In this document: positions 61,718-64,000 of the stretch, one piece after another | Numbering within the stretch: the stretch's first letter is position 1 | How the letters are laid out: each line of letters begins with the position of its first letter | Assembly: GCA_949372875.1 (NCBI GenBank) | Contig: CASIAW010000001.1 | Location: 1 to 64,000 of the forward strand | From: Candidatus Poseidoniaceae archaeon | GTDB taxonomy: Archaea; Thermoplasmatota; Poseidoniia; Poseidoniales; Poseidoniaceae | Direction of reading: 5' to 3' | Length of the DNA stretch: 64,000 nucleotides | The notes under the pieces: generated by a model | Seen by the model: only the letters and a program-made list of their open reading frames with translations | Database searches by the model: none | Told to the model about the DNA's origin: nothing | Program-made: the position numbers and the translations under genes

Positions 61718-64000
61718 ATGAAAGCACAGACAGTCACCGTTCTCTTACTGTTTTTTTTGAGTTCATTGTCACCTCTTTTCTCAACAGTTGAAGCAGAAAA
61801 TGCAACGGGTATTGAGATTCTCGATACGGCAATCAATCCTGAAAATAACCACACCTATCACCTTCTCTCCGCGAGTTCTTGGGAAGATGCAGCGAATGCA
61901 GCACGTGGTTTAGACGGCTTTTTGACCACCATCAATGATGGTGCAGAGAATCAGTGGGTCTTTGACACATTTGCATCTTTTGACAACCAATCACGTCACC
62001 TATGGACAGGATTATCCGACCATGCTGCTGATGGTATTTACAAGTGGCAGGATGGAACTCCATTCTACTACAACAATTGGGGCGAAAGCCAGCCGTCAGC
62101 GGGTGGCGATGAAGATTATGTTCACATTGCCAGTACAAACATGGGTAACATCATGCCAGGCAGTTGGAATGACCTCGAAAATGACCCACAATACTTTCCA
62201 GTCTACGGTGTTGTAGAAGTTGGAGAAGGTGCAGATTTTTCACTTCGATTCAACGGTGATGGTGATCGCATCGTCATTCCTCATGAAGACGGGCTCAATG
62301 TGTCTGAAAGCATTCACATCTCTGCGTGGGTCTATCCATATTCAATCCAAGGAATTCAGTTCATCACCATGAAAGGAGATTATGGCTGGGGCATGTATCT
62401 GAATAACGGGGCAGTCGGATATGCGTCTGAATACAGCCTTTCTCAACACCCTCTCTCGAATGTGAGCATCAATGCAAATGAATGGTCACATGTGGAAATC
62501 TCGCTTTCTGAAACTGAGGGTGGACATTTCATGATTAACGGCGAAGAAGCCGGATTGATTGCTCTTGAAGATGCTACTATACCGGTCGGTGACTTTGGTT
62601 CCAATGACTGTTTTACATCGGGTGATTCTTGCGATGAGCTCTATATTGGCAGTATGGGTGCTGGCTGTGAGTGTAACTACTTCGAAGGTATCCTCGACAA
62701 TATCTCCATTGGCACCAACATCTCGAATCTCGGCGCTGATTGGATTTCCAACTGGACTTTCCCAGAAGGTGAAGGTTCAACGACCACGGATTTTTCTGCC
62801 CATACTGGAGAAATCTATGGCGCAGATTGGGTTATGCCTGACGGAACGATTGTCACCCAAGCAGTGGAACTTTTCAACGATGAAGACATTACGATTGAAC
62901 TTGCTGAAGCAGGTGACCAATTACTGTTTTATGGCGACGTAGAGGAAATGACACAGGAGATGTATTTCAACATGTTTTCATGGAATGAATTCGGTAAAGA
63001 ACCGATCACAGTTGACGTCTACATGTCGCATGAGTCGATCCCGAGTTCGTGGGAACATGACTTCTATTTTGAAGCCGAATTCAGCTATCTTTGGGAAAGT
63101 TGGAGTTGGCCCGATTCTGGAACCTGGTGGATTGTCATTATACCGTCCGAAGACATTGAAGATTTGACGCTCACATTGTCTTGGGTAATCGCCGATCCCC
63201 CTCCAGCACTTGAGGAAATGACTGAATTAATCAACGGAATTCCAGTGACTGACCAATCAATCGATGTTGGCCGTCAAGCCGATTTCGATGAAAGAATGAT
63301 GTTTTATTATGTCAATGTCACTGAACCACTTGCGAGTTTAACTGTGGAAACTTACAGCGGTACTGGCAACATTAACCTCGGTCTATCTTGGGGAACAGTC
63401 CCTGACCCATTTTCTTTGTTTGAAGATATTTTCATTCCAGACAATGAAGATTCGTCTTCAAAAACGGCTTGGAGCAGTGGCCAAGGTAATGAAGAAGTCG
63501 CAACATTGTATGATGTTGAACCCGGAATGTATTACGTGACTGGGTATACTTTCCAACGTGCACTTGATTACACCATCAAAGCCAGTTTTGCCTACGCCCC
63601 AGACAATGTTGCTCCAGAGGATGCAATTGAACTTTCACCAGGTATTGCCTATGGCGAAATAAGTGGCTATGCGGGCCTTTTACAATACTTCAAAATCGAC
63701 GTTCCTACAGGTACTGAGCGACTTGAAGTTGACCTCGATGAAGGATACGGAGAGGCAACACTCTTCATGCAATATCTCGAAGCTCCCGATACAGTGAATT
63801 TCGATTATCTCTCAGGAAGCCCTGGTGCGGGTGATATGATCGGATTCAATGACCCAACGCCGGGTATGTGGTATATCTTGGTCTACACAGATGAAATCTT
63901 TGCTAATGTCATGATTACCGCTTCCTTCGAAGATCGCTACGTATGGAGTTATGATGGAACGCCAATCGAATTGTTCAACGGAGAGGAAATCTCCGGAATC
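61718..64000 (+). CDS. Secreted C-type-lectin/LamG/PPC-domain protein (partial, cut by window end)
   Basis: Open from ATG 61718 to the end of the window (761 codons, no stop). Signal peptide about 1-27 (V-L-L-L-F-F-L-S-S-L). A C-type lectin-like domain follows at about 45-167, with the hallmark W-T-G-L-S, Y-Y-N-N-W-G-E-S-Q-P and W-N-D-L. A LamG-like domain about 170-330 (I-H-I-S-A-W-V-Y-P, E-W-S-H-V). Then at least two bacterial pre-peptidase C-terminal (PPC)-like beta domains (F-Y-Y-V-N-V and Y-F-K-I-D-V). Likely a large surface protein binding carbohydrate; whether a peptidase lies beyond the window is unknown. Confidence 0.85.
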   Translation, partial: MKAQTVTVLLLFFLSSLSPLFSTVEAENATGIEILDTAINPENNHTYHLLSASSWEDAANAARGLDGFLTTINDGAENQWVFDTFASFDNQSRHLWTGLSDHAADGIYKWQDGTPFYYNNWGESQPSAGGDEDYVHIASTNMGNIMPGSWNDLENDPQYFPVYGVVEVGEGADFSLRFNGDGDRIVIPHEDGLNVSESIHISAWVYPYSIQGIQFITMKGDYGWGMYLNNGAVGYASEYSLSQHPLSNVSINANEWSHVEISLSETEGGHFMINGEEAGLIALEDATIPVGDFGSNDCFTSGDSCDELYIGSMGAGCECNYFEGILDNISIGTNISNLGADWISNWTFPEGEGSTTTDFSAHTGEIYGADWVMPDGTIVTQAVELFNDEDITIELAEAGDQLLFYGDVEEMTQEMYFNMFSWNEFGKEPITVDVYMSHESIPSSWEHDFYFEAEFSYLWESWSWPDSGTWWIVIIPSEDIEDLTLTLSWVIADPPPALEEMTELINGIPVTDQSIDVGRQADFDERMMFYYVNVTEPLASLTVETYSGTGNINLGLSWGTVPDPFSLFEDIFIPDNEDSSSKTAWSSGQGNEEVATLYDVEPGMYYVTGYTFQRALDYTIKASFAYAPDNVAPEDAIELSPGIAYGEISGYAGLLQYFKIDVPTGTERLEVDLDEGYGEATLFMQYLEAPDTVNFDYLSGSPGAGDMIGFNDPTPGMWYILVYTDEIFANVMITASFEDRYVWSYDGTPIELFNGEEISGI

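Overview
The window reads as a chromosomal piece of an uncultured euryarchaeon, most likely of the Marine Group II / Poseidoniales type; this is an inference from gene content. The core genes are archaeal in kind: translation factor aIF5A with its hypusine site, the tRNA pseudouridine-54 methyltransferase TrmY, the large subunit of replication factor C, archaeal/eukaryal-type glycyl-tRNA synthetase, SRP54 and a Get3/ArsA-type ATPase. Several genes have TATA-like sequences about 25 bases before the start codon, as expected for leaderless archaeal transcripts. Very large secreted or membrane-anchored proteins with Asp-rich calcium-binding repeats, and one PGF-CTERM-like tail, also fit marine surface euryarchaea.

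Layout. 0-2.1 kb: a lipoprotein with a coiled-coil stalk and ELWxxDGT repeats. 2.1-7.4 kb: an accessory stretch of small membrane proteins, two zinc-ribbon membrane proteins of one family, a broken lipoprotein start and short decayed repeats. 7.4-16.7 kb: a winged-helix regulator, two paralogous giant surface proteins (the second with frameshifts) and a multi-spanning membrane protein. 16.7-26.7 kb: SelO, membrane proteins, a small zinc protein, acyl-CoA dehydrogenase, AlkA-type glycosylase, HD phosphohydrolase, tRNA-Gln, a third zinc-ribbon membrane protein and 3-hydroxyacyl-CoA dehydrogenase. 26.7-41.4 kb: a PGF-CTERM surface protein, SDR oxidoreductase, aIF5A, MFS and DMT transporters, a hexapeptide-repeat protein, a frameshifted OPT transporter, SurE, TrmY and CoaBC. 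41.4-46.8 kb, minus strand: Get3/ArsA, then SRP54, then a secreted GDSL lipase. 46.9-52.6 kb: a membrane protein, a transglutaminase-like protein and the TrkA/TrkH potassium system. 52.6-64 kb: RfcL, GlyS, ferredoxin, a very large Lhr-type helicase, and a secreted lectin-like protein cut by the window end.

The most interesting part is 7.4-15 kb. Both giant proteins carry a TIG/IPT domain split by a seven-repeat, probably seven-bladed, beta-propeller, then calcium-binding repeats, one membrane helix and a cytoplasmic tail of about 180 residues ending in an aromatic WW-like motif. A related aromatic motif starts the neighbouring multi-spanning protein. Both promoters carry the same inverted repeat, GTAAC-N6-GTTAC, and a winged-helix regulator is encoded divergently beside the first. 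This looks like a co-regulated surface-sensing or binding system, not just passive surface proteins. A second theme is membrane traffic: Get3, SRP54 and a secreted lipase lie in one tight co-directional group.

Two loci contain clustered single-base indels in otherwise well-preserved reading frames. They may be local assembly errors or very young pseudogenes; reads are needed to decide. I see no CRISPR array, insertion sequence, integrase, rRNA or replication origin.
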